Numbered from the stretch's first letter, positions 18,983 to 29,400 are shown. The stretch is 64,000 bases of DNA from Thalassotalea algicola (GCF_012932965.1 NZ_JABBXH010000002.1:644623-708622), one strand, 5' to 3'. Translations and numbers: made by a program. Notes: generated from the letters alone by a model not told the origin.

Positions 18983-19004
18983 GTTTAAAACAGGTGTTTT
19001 AAAC
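18983..19004. promoter_or_regulatory. PsrA-like palindromic operator
   Basis: The arms GTTTAAAACA (18983-18992) and TGTTTTAAAC (18995-19004) are perfect complements around a central GG. The centre reads AAAC-N4-GTTT, the core described for the TetR-type fatty-acid regulator PsrA. The flanking bases differ from the Pseudomonas G/C positions. It lies upstream of the DUF1302 promoter region. Confidence 0.5.
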
Positions 19005-19179
19005 GCTGTTTGGAAAATATGCTTTTATTGTGTGCAAGTCATTAAAAATAAGTGACTTTGGAGACTGTATTAGCGCTTGCCACTTTTATTAAATGATGCA
19101 ATTATTGTTTAATCCACAAAGTGGGATATAAAAATATAAGAAGTAAAAAATACTTTGTTTCAGGACTGGGGAGAGATTA

Positions 19180-21231
19180 ATGAAACATAGCCCTCGTGTA
19201 GCGTTTTGTAAAAAACCGTTAGCATTAGGCGTTGCTGCAGCAATAATGGCAGTAACTGCACCTTCAGCTTCGGCTGCTAATTTTCAACTAGGCGATTTCG
19301 ATATAAGCTTTGATTCTACTTTTTCACTAGGTACTAGTATCCGTGTAGAAGATAGAAACTGGCAAGATAATGTAGGTAAAGCGAATAACCCAAATAATGG
19401 TTTCGACTATTCGTTCTACCACCCAGCCTTTAATGTTCAACCAAGTGGTGCTGACCTTTGGGATGGCCAAGGTGGTTATTCTACTAATGGTGATAATGCA
19501 AATTTGAACTTTGATTCAGGTGATGCTTTTTCTACTGTTTTTAAAGGTACACATGAATTAGATATTCGCAATGATAATATCGGCTTATTTGTTCGTGGAA
19601 TGTATTTCTACGATTTCGAAATGTCTGATGGCGATCGCGCATGGGATGACCCGTTAACGGGCAAAACTGACGATCCTTGTCGCGATAGCAAAGCAAAAGA
19701 GCAAGTGTGTCAAGATGTTCGTTTATTAGATGCTTTTGTATATGGTGATTTTGATATTGGTGAAATGCCACTGTCAGTTCGTGTCGGTCAGCAAGTAATT
19801 AGCTGGGGTGAAAGTACACTTATTGCACATGGTGTAAGTGAGCTAAACCCGATTGATATCGCACGTTTACGTACGCCAGGTTCTGAATTAAAAGAAGCAT
19901 TTATACCATTTGGTGCCGTTTGGGCGTCATTGGGCGTAACAGAAAACTTTAATATTGAAGCCTTCTATCAGTATCAGTGGGAAGAAACCATTCTTGCTGC
20001 ACCTGGTAGTTACTTCTCTACAAACGACTTTGCTGGTGACGGTGGTCACTACAATAATGTTCAACTTAACTTCTCTAGTAACCCAGACATGGATTTAGAC
20101 TTTTTAATCGCAGGATTAAATGGTTTAGGTGACATGTTGCGTTCAGGTGACCCAGCATTAGCTGCAGCAGCAAGCGCCGGTTATTTAGCATACGGTACTA
20201 AGCTAACGCTTAAAGCGCCAGGAAGTGATGCGGTAATTGAGCCAGATGACGGTGGTCAATACGGCTTACGTTTATCTTGGTACTTACCAGAACTTAATGA
20301 TACAGAGTTAAGCTTCTACCATATGAATTATCATAGTCGTCGTCCAGTTTTCTCTGGTATTACGGCTGACTTTACGTCGCAAGCCATTGCACAAGATTTG
20401 GCTTATATGGCTGGCAATGCAATTACAGAAGAAAATTACGCATCATTGCGCGCTTTTTCTAAAGTAATGCTTGAGTACCCTGAAGATATCAAGCTTTACG
20501 CGATGAGCTTTAATACTACGGTAGGTACAACTGCTTTAGCGGGTGAAGTTACATTCCGCCAAGACGAGCCACTTCAAATCGATGACGTTGAATTGCTATT
20601 TGCAGCGATGCCACAACAGTTAGCAAATGCAGGTATTCGCCCTGATTTAGATGGCGTGTCGCAAATGCCTGTATATGCTCCAGGTGAGCAAGCGCAGGGC
20701 TTTATCTTATCTGACACCGTTCAAGCGCAAATGACATTAACGCATTTATTCGGTCCATCATTTGGCGCAAGCCAATTTACTGGCTTATTAGAAATCGGCG
20801 GTATCAATATTAATGATATGCCTGATCCTGATGAGTTACGCTTAAATGGTCCTGGTACTGCTAGAAATGGTGGTATTGCAGGTAAAGAAGGCTTAGAACT
20901 AGCTATTCAAGATGGTGTTGAAACTAATCCTTTCCCAGATGAATTTGCTTGGGGCTATCGTGCCGTTGTAAAACTTGACTACAATAACGTGTTTGCAGGA
21001 ATTAACGTATCACCACGTATTGTTTTCTCGCATGATGTAAAAGGTATAACACCAGATCCATTATTCCTATTTGTTGAAGACCGTAAGTCAGTAGCGTTTG
21101 GTGTCGATTTTGATTACCAGAGCCGTTGGTCTGCGAACTTTGGCTACAATGCATTCTTTGGTGGTGTAGGCACCACGAATCAGATGGAAGATCGAGACTT
21201 CATCTCATTCAGCATCAAGTACTCTATTTAA
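19180..21231 (+). CDS. DUF1302 family outer-membrane protein
   Basis: 683 residues: a signal peptide (cut near SASA, residue 32) then a DUF1302 domain, predicted to be a large beta-barrel. Family hallmarks seen are FDISFDSTFSLGTSIRVEDRNW near the N-terminus, LLDAFVYGDFDIGEMPLSVRVGQQVISWGES, and DPLFLFVEDRKSVAFGVDFDYQSRWSANFGY near the C-terminal strands. No transport substrate is established for the family. It is the first gene of a cluster with DUF1329, YCF48-like and MMPL genes and starts after GGGGAGAGA. I infer an outer-membrane channel role for a hydrophobic compound. Confidence 0.88.
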   Translation: MKHSPRVAFCKKPLALGVAAAIMAVTAPSASAANFQLGDFDISFDSTFSLGTSIRVEDRNWQDNVGKANNPNNGFDYSFYHPAFNVQPSGADLWDGQGGYSTNGDNANLNFDSGDAFSTVFKGTHELDIRNDNIGLFVRGMYFYDFEMSDGDRAWDDPLTGKTDDPCRDSKAKEQVCQDVRLLDAFVYGDFDIGEMPLSVRVGQQVISWGESTLIAHGVSELNPIDIARLRTPGSELKEAFIPFGAVWASLGVTENFNIEAFYQYQWEETILAAPGSYFSTNDFAGDGGHYNNVQLNFSSNPDMDLDFLIAGLNGLGDMLRSGDPALAAAASAGYLAYGTKLTLKAPGSDAVIEPDDGGQYGLRLSWYLPELNDTELSFYHMNYHSRRPVFSGITADFTSQAIAQDLAYMAGNAITEENYASLRAFSKVMLEYPEDIKLYAMSFNTTVGTTALAGEVTFRQDEPLQIDDVELLFAAMPQQLANAGIRPDLDGVSQMPVYAPGEQAQGFILSDTVQAQMTLTHLFGPSFGASQFTGLLEIGGININDMPDPDELRLNGPGTARNGGIAGKEGLELAIQDGVETNPFPDEFAWGYRAVVKLDYNNVFAGINVSPRIVFSHDVKGITPDPLFLFVEDRKSVAFGVDFDYQSRWSANFGYNAFFGGVGTTNQMEDRDFISFSIKYSI

Positions 21232-21244
21232 GGAAACAACTATA

Positions 21245-22609
21245 ATGAAAAAATCAACCTTATTATCGTTGGCAGTTTCACTTGCAGTAAGCAGTACCGC
21301 TGTTTTTGCTAAAGTTTCGTCTGACGAAGCTGCAAAATTAGAAAGTGAACTAACACCAATGGGCGCTGTGCGCGCTGGTAATGCTGATGGCTCTATTCCA
21401 GAGTGGACAGGTGGTATACAACAAGCTCCTGCAGGTTATACGCCAGGTGATCATCACCCTGATCCATATCCAGGTGATAAAGTGCTATACACTATCACTG
21501 CACAAAATGTATCAGAATACGCAGACCTTCTAACGCCAGGTCAAATTAAGTTATTTGAAACTTATCCTGACACTTATAAGATGAATGTCTATCAGACTCG
21601 TCGTAGTGCGTCATACCCTCAACATGTATATGATGAAACTATTAAAAATGCGACGCGTACAGAACTAATTGAGCAAGGCAATGGTATTACTCAGGCAGCT
21701 GTAGGTATTCCATTCCCTGTACCTCAAACTGGTTTAGAAGCTATTTGGAATCACATCTTACGATATCGTGGTGAAGGTTTAACACGTCAAGGTGGTCAAG
21801 CTGCACCTACTGCAGGTGGTGATTTCACTTACATTGGCTTCGATGAGCAATTAATGCTGCCTTACAATGTGAAAGGTGCTAACCCTGAAGAGCTTCAAAA
21901 AACAAATATTTTGTTTAAATTTAAGCAGAAGGTTTCAGAGCCAGCTCGTATTGCAGGTACTGCATTGTTAGTACATGAAACAATGGATCAGATCAAAACT
22001 CCTCGTCAAGCATGGACATACAATACTGGTCAACGTCGTGTTCGTCGCGCACCAAACGTAGCTTATGATGCACCAGGTACAGCATCAGATGGCTTACGTA
22101 CTACTGATGATTTTGATATGTATAATGGTGCACCAGATCGTTACACGTGGACGTTAAAAGGTAAGCAAGAGTTATTAATTCCTTATAACGACTACAAGTT
22201 ACATAGTGACAGTGTTAAATATGACGACATTATTCAGCCAGGTCACATCAATCAAGATTTAGTGCGTTATGAAAAGCACAGAGTTTGGGTTGTTGAAGCT
22301 AACTTAAAGTCTGATACTCGCCATATCTACAAGAAGCGAGTGTTCTTTATTGACGAAGACAGTTGGCAAGTAGCTGTGACTGATATTTACGATAACCGAG
22401 ATGAATTATACCGTGTAGGTGTAGCTCATGGTATAAATTACTATGAAGTACCGACACAATGGTCTACGCTAGAAGTGTTCCATGATATTCAAGCTCGTCG
22501 TTATATTGCTATCGGTTTAGATAATGAAGCAAATATGTACGACTTCGATGCTAAATTGAAAGATAAGTCGTTTACACCTGCAGCGCTTAGACGTGAAGGT
22601 CGTCGTTAA
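21245..22609 (+). CDS. DUF1329 family periplasmic (LolB-like) protein
   Basis: 454 residues with a signal peptide (cut near AVFA, residue 22). The signature LTPMGAVRAGNADGSIPEWTGG (residues 36-57) identifies DUF1329, a family whose fold is usually placed near the lipid-carrier LolA/LolB proteins. Repeated TW/RY-rich strands (QAWTYNTGQRRVRRAPNVAYD, DRYTWTLKGKQELLIPYNDYKL) fit a lipid-binding half-barrel. It starts 13 bp after the DUF1302 stop behind AAGGAAA. A terminator/attenuator hairpin follows it. Likely a periplasmic carrier, by inference. Confidence 0.88.
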   Translation: MKKSTLLSLAVSLAVSSTAVFAKVSSDEAAKLESELTPMGAVRAGNADGSIPEWTGGIQQAPAGYTPGDHHPDPYPGDKVLYTITAQNVSEYADLLTPGQIKLFETYPDTYKMNVYQTRRSASYPQHVYDETIKNATRTELIEQGNGITQAAVGIPFPVPQTGLEAIWNHILRYRGEGLTRQGGQAAPTAGGDFTYIGFDEQLMLPYNVKGANPEELQKTNILFKFKQKVSEPARIAGTALLVHETMDQIKTPRQAWTYNTGQRRVRRAPNVAYDAPGTASDGLRTTDDFDMYNGAPDRYTWTLKGKQELLIPYNDYKLHSDSVKYDDIIQPGHINQDLVRYEKHRVWVVEANLKSDTRHIYKKRVFFIDEDSWQVAVTDIYDNRDELYRVGVAHGINYYEVPTQWSTLEVFHDIQARRYIAIGLDNEANMYDFDAKLKDKSFTPAALRREGRR

Positions 22610-22629
22610 ACTATAGAGTTTACGGCAAG

Positions 22630-22656
22630 CGGCTGGCTCTAATGTCAGCCGTTTTT
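22630..22656 (+). terminator. Intrinsic terminator/attenuator inside the DUF1302 cluster
   Basis: CGGCTG (22630-22635) and CAGCCG (22646-22651) enclose a 10-base loop and are followed by TTTTTATTT. It lies between DUF1329 and the YCF48-like gene. Partial termination here would make the first two genes more abundant than the exporter genes. Confidence 0.7.
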
Positions 22657-22692
22657 ATTTGAACAATATTAAAATAAAGTGTGGTTTTATTG

Positions 22693-23703
22693 ATGAAGTC
22701 TGTAATTGCGGCAATTGTTAGTTGTGCCTTAGCTTCGCAAGCATATGCAGCATCACAGCCGATGACTGCGATGCAAGCGCCCTTAGCTAGTAAATCTTTG
22801 TTACTAGATATAGAAAACGTTGAACAAGCCTTTATGGTTGTAGTTGGTGAACGTGGGCATATATTGAAGTCTTTTGACGGCGAACATTGGGAGCAGCTTG
22901 CTGTTCCTGTCCAATCTACTTTAACAGCGGTGACCTTTGTCGATTTGAAATACGGTTGGGCAGTAGGGCACGACAATACAATTCTCGCTACTACAGATGG
23001 TGGAAAAAACTGGGAAGTTCAACAGTTTTTACCTGAACGAGAAAAGCCCCTTTTGGATGTTGTTTTTAAAGACCGTGACAATGGCGTAGCTATTGGCGCT
23101 TATGGTCAATTTTTTAGAACTGTCGATGGTGGCAAAAATTGGTCTGAAGAGTTTCACAGTGAATTTCTTCATGAAGAAGACGTTGAATACTTAAATGAGC
23201 TTAAGCTTGAAGATGAAGAAGCGTATCTTGATGAACGTGCTAGCATCTTGCCTCATTTTAATAAAATGGTGATGGATGGTCGTACTTCGTACCTTGTAGG
23301 AGAAGTTGGATTGATTGCTAAAAGTAATGACTTTGGTAAAACTTGGCAACAATTCGACAGCATTTACGAAGGTTCATTTTTTGATATTGAACGCACCCAA
23401 CAAGGAAATCTGCTCACGGCAGGGTTACGTGGTAATGTCTTTAGAAGTTTAAGAAATGGAACACCATGGCAGCATATAGATACCGGTTCAACATCTTTGG
23501 TAAATGATATCGTGCTAACGTCAGATGATAGGTTATTATTACTTGGTAACAACGGTACTTTACTAATCAGTGAAGACGACGGTCAACGATTTAGTGCACG
23601 CCCTCAACCCGATGGTAAAGCGCTTATTTCCGGTACATGGTATAGAAACAAGTTAGTCGCTGTCTCTGAAGATGGTATTAAAACAATAACAATCGCAAAG
23701 TAG
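22693..23703 (+). CDS. YCF48/BNR-repeat beta-propeller-like exported protein
   Basis: 336 residues with a signal peptide (cut near QAYA, residue 19) followed by YCF48-like repeats. At least four blades show the Asp-box pattern: TTDGGKNWEV, TVDGGKNWSEE, SNDFGKTWQQ and SEDDGQRFS, each preceded by a G-x-x-G strand (GWAVGHDNTILA, GVAIGAYGQFF, LVGEVGLIAK). YCF48/HCF136 proteins assist assembly of membrane complexes in phototrophs. Here, next to an RND exporter, a periplasmic accessory role is inferred. ATG 22693 is preferred over in-frame GTG 22681 because the signal peptide begins there. The MMPL gene follows after 4 bp. Confidence 0.83.
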   Translation: MKSVIAAIVSCALASQAYAASQPMTAMQAPLASKSLLLDIENVEQAFMVVVGERGHILKSFDGEHWEQLAVPVQSTLTAVTFVDLKYGWAVGHDNTILATTDGGKNWEVQQFLPEREKPLLDVVFKDRDNGVAIGAYGQFFRTVDGGKNWSEEFHSEFLHEEDVEYLNELKLEDEEAYLDERASILPHFNKMVMDGRTSYLVGEVGLIAKSNDFGKTWQQFDSIYEGSFFDIERTQQGNLLTAGLRGNVFRSLRNGTPWQHIDTGSTSLVNDIVLTSDDRLLLLGNNGTLLISEDDGQRFSARPQPDGKALISGTWYRNKLVAVSEDGIKTITIAK

Positions 23704-23707
23704 TTTT

Positions 23708-26044
23708 ATGAGTATTAATCCAGTTATCAATAAATTAGAAAATGGCATTTTTAAGCACCGTGCGTTTGTATTAGCTTTCTTTGCGTTAACTACTGTCGTA
23801 TTGTTATTTCAAGCGACTCAACTGAAGCTTGATGCCGCATTTACCAAGAATATTCCGCTGAATCATGAATATATGCAGACCTACCTTAAGCATCAAAAAG
23901 ACTTTGGTGGGGCTAACAATATTCTTATTTCAGTGTGTGATGCAGAAGGTGATATTTTTAACGAGCCGTTTTTTGACGCCCTTAAAGGTGTTCATGACCA
24001 GCTATTTTTCATACCAGGTGTCGATAGAATACTTGTAAAATCTCTATTTTCACCTAGTACTCGGTTTGTAGAGGTTGTTGAAGATGGCTTTGCCGGAGGC
24101 CCAGTTATTCCTGCCAATTTCCGCCCTGATGAGCAAGGTTTATCCGTTGTAAAAGGCAATATTGAAAAAGCAGGTATTGTTGGCCGAATGGTCGCTGACG
24201 ATTACAGCTGTTCTATGGTTACGGCGTCGTTAATGGAAATAGACCCTAGTACGGGTGAAAAGCTTGATACGCTATCTATTGCTGAGCAACTTGAAAATGA
24301 TATTCGTGCTCAATATGAGAATGATCGAATAACTGTTCATGTTATAGGTTTTGCCAAAATGGTAGGCGACGTTGCTAATGGCGCCAAAGGCGTTGTTGTC
24401 TTTTTCGCTATCGCTATAGCAATAACGGCCATAATGGTATTTTTCTTCTGTCGCTCTATTACCTTAACGTTATTGCCAATTAGTTGTTCGCTAATAGCTG
24501 TTATTTGGCAAATGGGAATGTTATCTAGCTTAGGGTTTGGTATTGATCCTATGTCTATCTTGGTGCCATTTTTGGTATTTGCTATAGGTGTTAGTCATGG
24601 TGTTCAAATGATTAATTCAGTAGTTAAGCAAGTTAGAACCGGCATTAATTGTAAAGAGGGTGCTCAAAACAGCTTTAGAGCATTGTTAATACCTGGTGGT
24701 GTAGCTTTGTTATCTGACACCATTGGTTTTATCACTTTATTGTCTATTGATATTGGTATTATTCGTGAATTAGCTATCACCGCTTCATTAGGTGTAGCGA
24801 TGATCATTTTAACGAACTTAGTATTATTACCAGTTTTAATTTCTTACATGAAATTAGAAAACAAGCCTTTAAAAGCATCGAAGCGTGGTGGTATGCACAA
24901 GTCAGATGTTTGGCACGCAATGGCTGCTCTGGCAACAAGAGGGCCTGCTACCGTTATATTAGTGCTTACTGCTGGCCTTTATGTTTTCGGCTTATATCAT
25001 GCACAAAACATGAAGATAGGTGAATTACACGCAGGTGCTCCATCACTACATGAAAACTCTCGATACAATCAAGATACATTCTTAATTACCGATCGTTACG
25101 CGATTAGTGTTGACTACATCTCAGTTATTGTCGAAACAACTCCTGATGCTTGTACGTCATATGACAATTTAGATGTGATCGATCGCTTCCAATGGCAACT
25201 TGAAAATGTTCAAGGTGTTCAATCTGCAGTGAGCTTGGCTTCGATAGCGAAGATTGTTAATTCAGGCTATAACGAAGGCAACCCTAAGTGGCGTGTGTTA
25301 TCAAGAAATCAACAAACTTTAGTGCAGTCGATTGCTCGTGTGCCGACTTCTAGCGGCCTATTAAACCGAGATTGTAGTGTAATGCCTGTGATTCTTTTCC
25401 TTGAAGATCATAAAGCTGCAACAATCACTCGTGTCGTTGACAAAGTAAAAGCGGTGGCTAGTGAGCTAAATAATGATAACTTAACATTCAAGTTAGCTTC
25501 TGGTCCTGTAGGTGTGATGGCTGCAACTAATGAAGCCGTTGAAGCTGCACAGCTCCCTATGATGCTTTACGTTTATGGCGCAGTAATAATACTTTGTTTA
25601 GTAAGCTTTAAGAGCGTAAGAGCTACGATTTCAGTAGTATTACCGTTATACATAGTTTCTACATTGGCTCAAGGTGTAATGACAGGGTTAGATATAGGAT
25701 TAACGGTATCTACATTACCTGTAATTGCCTTAGGTGTTGGTATCGGTGTCGATTATGGTATTTATATCTTATCCACGATGAATGCTCGCCTCAAAGAAGG
25801 CGATTCAGTAGAACAAGCCTATTTTGCCGCATTACAAGAACGTGGTAGTGCTGTGTTATTAACGGGTGTAACATTAGCTATAGGTGTTTCGACTTGGTTC
25901 TTCTCAGCACTTAAGTTCCAAGTTGATATGGGAATACTATTAACCTTTATGTTTTTGGTTAATATGTTGGCAGCTATCATTGTATTGCCAGCAATTGCCG
26001 CATTTTTATGGCCAAAACCCAAAAAAGATGAAAAAAAGCAATAA
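23708..26044 (+). CDS. MMPL/RND-family exporter (HAE3-like)
   Basis: A 778-residue inner-membrane transporter with two RND repeats. One membrane span lies near residues 18-38, followed by a periplasmic loop and a bundle of spans at about 225-390. The second span lies near 410, with its periplasmic loop and a bundle at about 625-770. The intramembrane motif LGVGIGVDYGIYILS is typical of MMPL/patched-like pumps of lipids and other hydrophobic molecules. No membrane-fusion-protein or TolC gene is nearby. This points to partnership with the upstream DUF1329 and DUF1302 proteins, by inference. A terminator follows. Confidence 0.88.
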   Translation: MSINPVINKLENGIFKHRAFVLAFFALTTVVLLFQATQLKLDAAFTKNIPLNHEYMQTYLKHQKDFGGANNILISVCDAEGDIFNEPFFDALKGVHDQLFFIPGVDRILVKSLFSPSTRFVEVVEDGFAGGPVIPANFRPDEQGLSVVKGNIEKAGIVGRMVADDYSCSMVTASLMEIDPSTGEKLDTLSIAEQLENDIRAQYENDRITVHVIGFAKMVGDVANGAKGVVVFFAIAIAITAIMVFFFCRSITLTLLPISCSLIAVIWQMGMLSSLGFGIDPMSILVPFLVFAIGVSHGVQMINSVVKQVRTGINCKEGAQNSFRALLIPGGVALLSDTIGFITLLSIDIGIIRELAITASLGVAMIILTNLVLLPVLISYMKLENKPLKASKRGGMHKSDVWHAMAALATRGPATVILVLTAGLYVFGLYHAQNMKIGELHAGAPSLHENSRYNQDTFLITDRYAISVDYISVIVETTPDACTSYDNLDVIDRFQWQLENVQGVQSAVSLASIAKIVNSGYNEGNPKWRVLSRNQQTLVQSIARVPTSSGLLNRDCSVMPVILFLEDHKAATITRVVDKVKAVASELNNDNLTFKLASGPVGVMAATNEAVEAAQLPMMLYVYGAVIILCLVSFKSVRATISVVLPLYIVSTLAQGVMTGLDIGLTVSTLPVIALGVGIGVDYGIYILSTMNARLKEGDSVEQAYFAALQERGSAVLLTGVTLAIGVSTWFFSALKFQVDMGILLTFMFLVNMLAAIIVLPAIAAFLWPKPKKDEKKQ

Positions 26045-26069
26045 ATTTTTTATTGCATAAATAACCACG

Positions 26070-26096
26070 AAAATGGCCGAAAGGCCATTTTCTATT
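26070..26096 (+). terminator. Rho-independent terminator after MMPL exporter gene
   Basis: A 9-bp stem AAAATGGCC/GGCCATTTT (26070-26078 and 26083-26091) with a stable GAAA tetraloop and TCTATTT after it. Confidence 0.8.
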
Positions 26097-26205
26097 TAAA
26101 CAGCCTGAATAAACAATTACTCCAGCCCTTAAATAGCCTTTTAATTGGTCTACCAGTGAGCTTTAGCACTAAAAAATTGCTCGCAATACCTTAAATTTCT
26201 TAATA

Positions 26206-26258
26206 AAATTGTACTAATGGTCTATTCTCAATAGAACAGGTTGATTTATGTACAATTT
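26206..26258. promoter_or_regulatory. Nested inverted repeat upstream of NAD-GDH
   Basis: The outer arms AAATTGTAC (26206-26214) and GTACAATTT (26250-26258) enclose an inner hairpin TCTATT/AATAGA (26221-26226 and 26230-26235) with a CTC loop. It is centred about 170 bp before the start codon. It could be an operator pair or a structured leader. Confidence 0.35.
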
Positions 26259-26404
26259 ATGCGAAAAATAACCAAGTTTGTTAGTGCAATAATTGATAAT
26301 AAAAATAACAAGCAAAACTCAAATTTGATAAGTCGTATTTTTCATAGATTGCATAACAAAAATACAATAATTATTCATAGCGTGTTATCCAAAAGGAAAG
26401 CAAC

Positions 26405-29400
26405 ATGGCGTTCGTAGACGGTTTACCCTCAGTTTTATTAAAAAACGTTGCTCAATCTATTCAACAAAAAGTGCCTGAAGAAACGGCCCCGTTAGTTGAG
26501 CAATTTGCTAGTTTACTTTATGGCAATATTTCGACTCTAGATTTAGCACACCGTAATGATAGTGATATGTATGGTGCAACAATGAGCTTATGGAGCTCAT
26601 TAAACGGCCATATTGATGATACTCCAGTGATTAAAGTGTTTAATCCAGAAGTGTCAAAACACGGATGGAAATCTAGTCACACTATTATTGAAGTGATAGT
26701 ACAAGACATGCCATTTTTAGTGGATTCAGTTCGAATTGCATTAAATCGTCAAGGCTTATCCCCACACTTAATGCTGAATAGCCCAATTCAAGTGGTACGA
26801 GACAAGCAACAACAAATTACTCAAATCGCCGCATCTGCGGATAGTGCTCTTAAAGGAGCGAAGACTGAAACAGTTTTCTTTATTGAGGTCGATCGTCAAG
26901 ACAATCCTGACGTGTTGAGTGCTGTGACAGAAGAGTTGCACTCTGTTGTTAGTGATATTTCTCTGACCGTGTGTGATTGGCAACCTATGTTGAAAAAGCT
27001 CGACTCGGTAATTGCTGATGTTAAGAAAGCGAAAGTACCATGTTCTAAGCAAGAGAAGGTTGATGCCCTAGAGTTTCTTGAGTGGGTGTCAAATAATAAC
27101 TTTACGTTAATGGGCTATCGTTCGTACGATGTAAAAACCTTAAAAGGTGACGTAGCGCTTGCTGCAAATGTCGACTCTAGCCTTGGATTAATGAAAAATT
27201 CAAAAGGCACTGAGCAACGCCTTATTTCTTCGTTAAGTGAGACAGCTAGAGAAATTGCTCTAGGTGATAATTTATTAATCTTAACGAAAACCAATTCCCG
27301 TTCACGAGTTCATCGCCCCGCTCATCTGGACTATATTGGAATTAAACGTTTTGATGCTAAAGGCAATGTTGTAGGTGAAGAGCGATTTATCGGTTTGTTT
27401 GGCTCAGCGTATTATACCAACAGTGCATTAGACTTACCTTTAATCAAATCAAAAGTAACGCGCGTTTGTGAATCATCGGGTTTTGCTGCGGGTTCTCATG
27501 CTTATAAAGCGCTAATTAATATTTTAGAAACTTATCCTCGAGACGAGATTTTGCAGTGTAGCATTGACGAGCTTCGTCAAAATGTTAAAGGCATATTGCA
27601 GATGCAAGAACGTGACTACACTGGTTTATTTGTGCGTCGAGATGCATTTAGTCGTTTTTATTCATGTATGGTTTATGTGCCACGTGAACGCTACAACACA
27701 AAATTGAGGATACAAACACAAGCGTTATTACAAGAAGCCTTCGGTAGTGATCAAGAAGTAGAGTTCAATACTTATTTCTCCGAGTCAGTGCAGGCGAGAA
27801 CTCATTACATTGTACGTGTCGACCATACAAAAGCAGATATCAACGTGAAAGAAATAGAAAAGAATTTAAACGAAGCGGCGCGTAGCTGGGATGATAAATT
27901 GTCAGATGCTTTGAACTCCCATAAAGGTGAAGCTTTAGGTAAAGCGTTGAGTCGTAAATATTCGACTTTCCCACAGTCATATAAAGATGAAGTTTTACCT
28001 GGCACGGCTATTGTCGATATCGAGAAACTTGAAGCGGTATGCGACTTATGCCCATTAGAAATGTTGTTTTACCAACCGCAGGAAGAGAAAGAAGGCAGTC
28101 GCTTTGTAAAACTTAAACTTTTCCATAAAGGCGAACCGTTACATTTGTCTGATGTGTTACCAATGCTTGAAAATTTTGGATTAAGAGTCATTGGTGAGAG
28201 TCCTTATGCAATTCGAACAGCAGACGGCGAAACTTGTTGGATTTTAGACTTCTCAATGTTACTTACCGGTGATCGTGCATTTAATCTAGAGCAAGTACAA
28301 TCGCTGTTCCAAGATGCATTCGCTAAAGTTTGGGCCGGTCACCTTGAAGATGATGGCTTCAACCGTTTGATTTTAGGTGCAGGTTTAGGTGGTAGAGAAG
28401 TTTCTATTTTACGAGCATTTGCTAAATATGAGCGTCAAATTGGTGGTACGTTCAGTCAAAACTACATTGAAGATACGTTTGCACGATACCCGAATTTAGC
28501 AGAGCTGATTATCAAACTGTTTAACTTACGTTTTTGTCCAAGTACAAAACGTACAGAAAAAATGGTTAATAAGGTATTAGATGATATCGAAACATCATTA
28601 GATAATGTTGCTAACTTAGATGATGACCGTATTATTCGTCGTTTTGTTGAAATGATTAATGCGACTATTCGTACTAACTATTTCCAAAAAGATGCGAGTA
28701 ATAATGAGAAATCGTATATCTCATTTAAAATTTTACCAGAGCAAATTTCTGAAATTCCATTACCTATTCCGAAATTTGAAATATTTGTCTATTCACCGCA
28801 AGTTGAGGGTGTTCACCTACGTGGCGGTAAAGTTGCTCGTGGTGGTTTACGTTGGTCAGACCGTCGAGAGGATTTCCGTACAGAAGTACTTGGCTTAGTA
28901 AAAGCGCAGCAAGTTAAAAATACGGTCATTGTTCCTGTCGGTGCAAAAGGTGGTTTTGTTTGTAAACAGCTTCCTGCAGGTGGAAGTCGTCAAGAGATTT
29001 TTGAAGCGGGTAAAGAATGTTACCGTACCTTTATTCGTGGACTATTAGATATTACTGATAACATTATAAAGGGCGATGTCGTACCACCGATTGATGTTGT
29101 TAGACATGATGAAGATGACCCTTATTTAGTTGTGGCAGCTGATAAAGGTACAGCAACTTTTTCTGATATTGCTAACGCGATTTCTGACGAATATAACCAT
29201 TGGCTTGGTGATGCGTTCGCATCTGGTGGTAGTGTTGGCTACGATCATAAAGGTATGGGAATTACTGCAAAAGGTGCATGGGAGTCAGTTAAGCGTCATT
29301 TCCGAGAAATGGATATTGATTGTCAAACGACTGAATTTACAGTGGCCGGTGTTGGTGATATGGCAGGGGATGTATTCGGTAACGGTATGTTGCTATCTAA

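Larger units (their letters stand above)
18861..19179 (+). promoter_or_regulatory. Regulatory region of the DUF1302-DUF1329 operon
   Basis: A 319-bp gap without genes. In order it holds a FadR-type core (18886-18896), a 13-bp perfect hairpin (18898-18930), a 10+10-bp perfect palindrome (18983-19004), a smaller inverted repeat AAGTCA/TGACTT (19036-19041 and 19053-19058) and a weak promoter candidate (TTGCCA at 19077-19082, 17-bp spacer, AATTAT at 19100-19105). A strong GGGGAGAGA ribosome site lies before the ATG at 19180. Confidence 0.55.
26045..26404. other. 360-bp gap before NAD-glutamate dehydrogenase
   Basis: Holds the terminator of the MMPL gene at its start, then AT-rich DNA with a nested inverted repeat (26206-26258). 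A ribosome site AAAAGGAAA lies just before ATG 26405. No small gene is visible. Confidence 0.6.
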
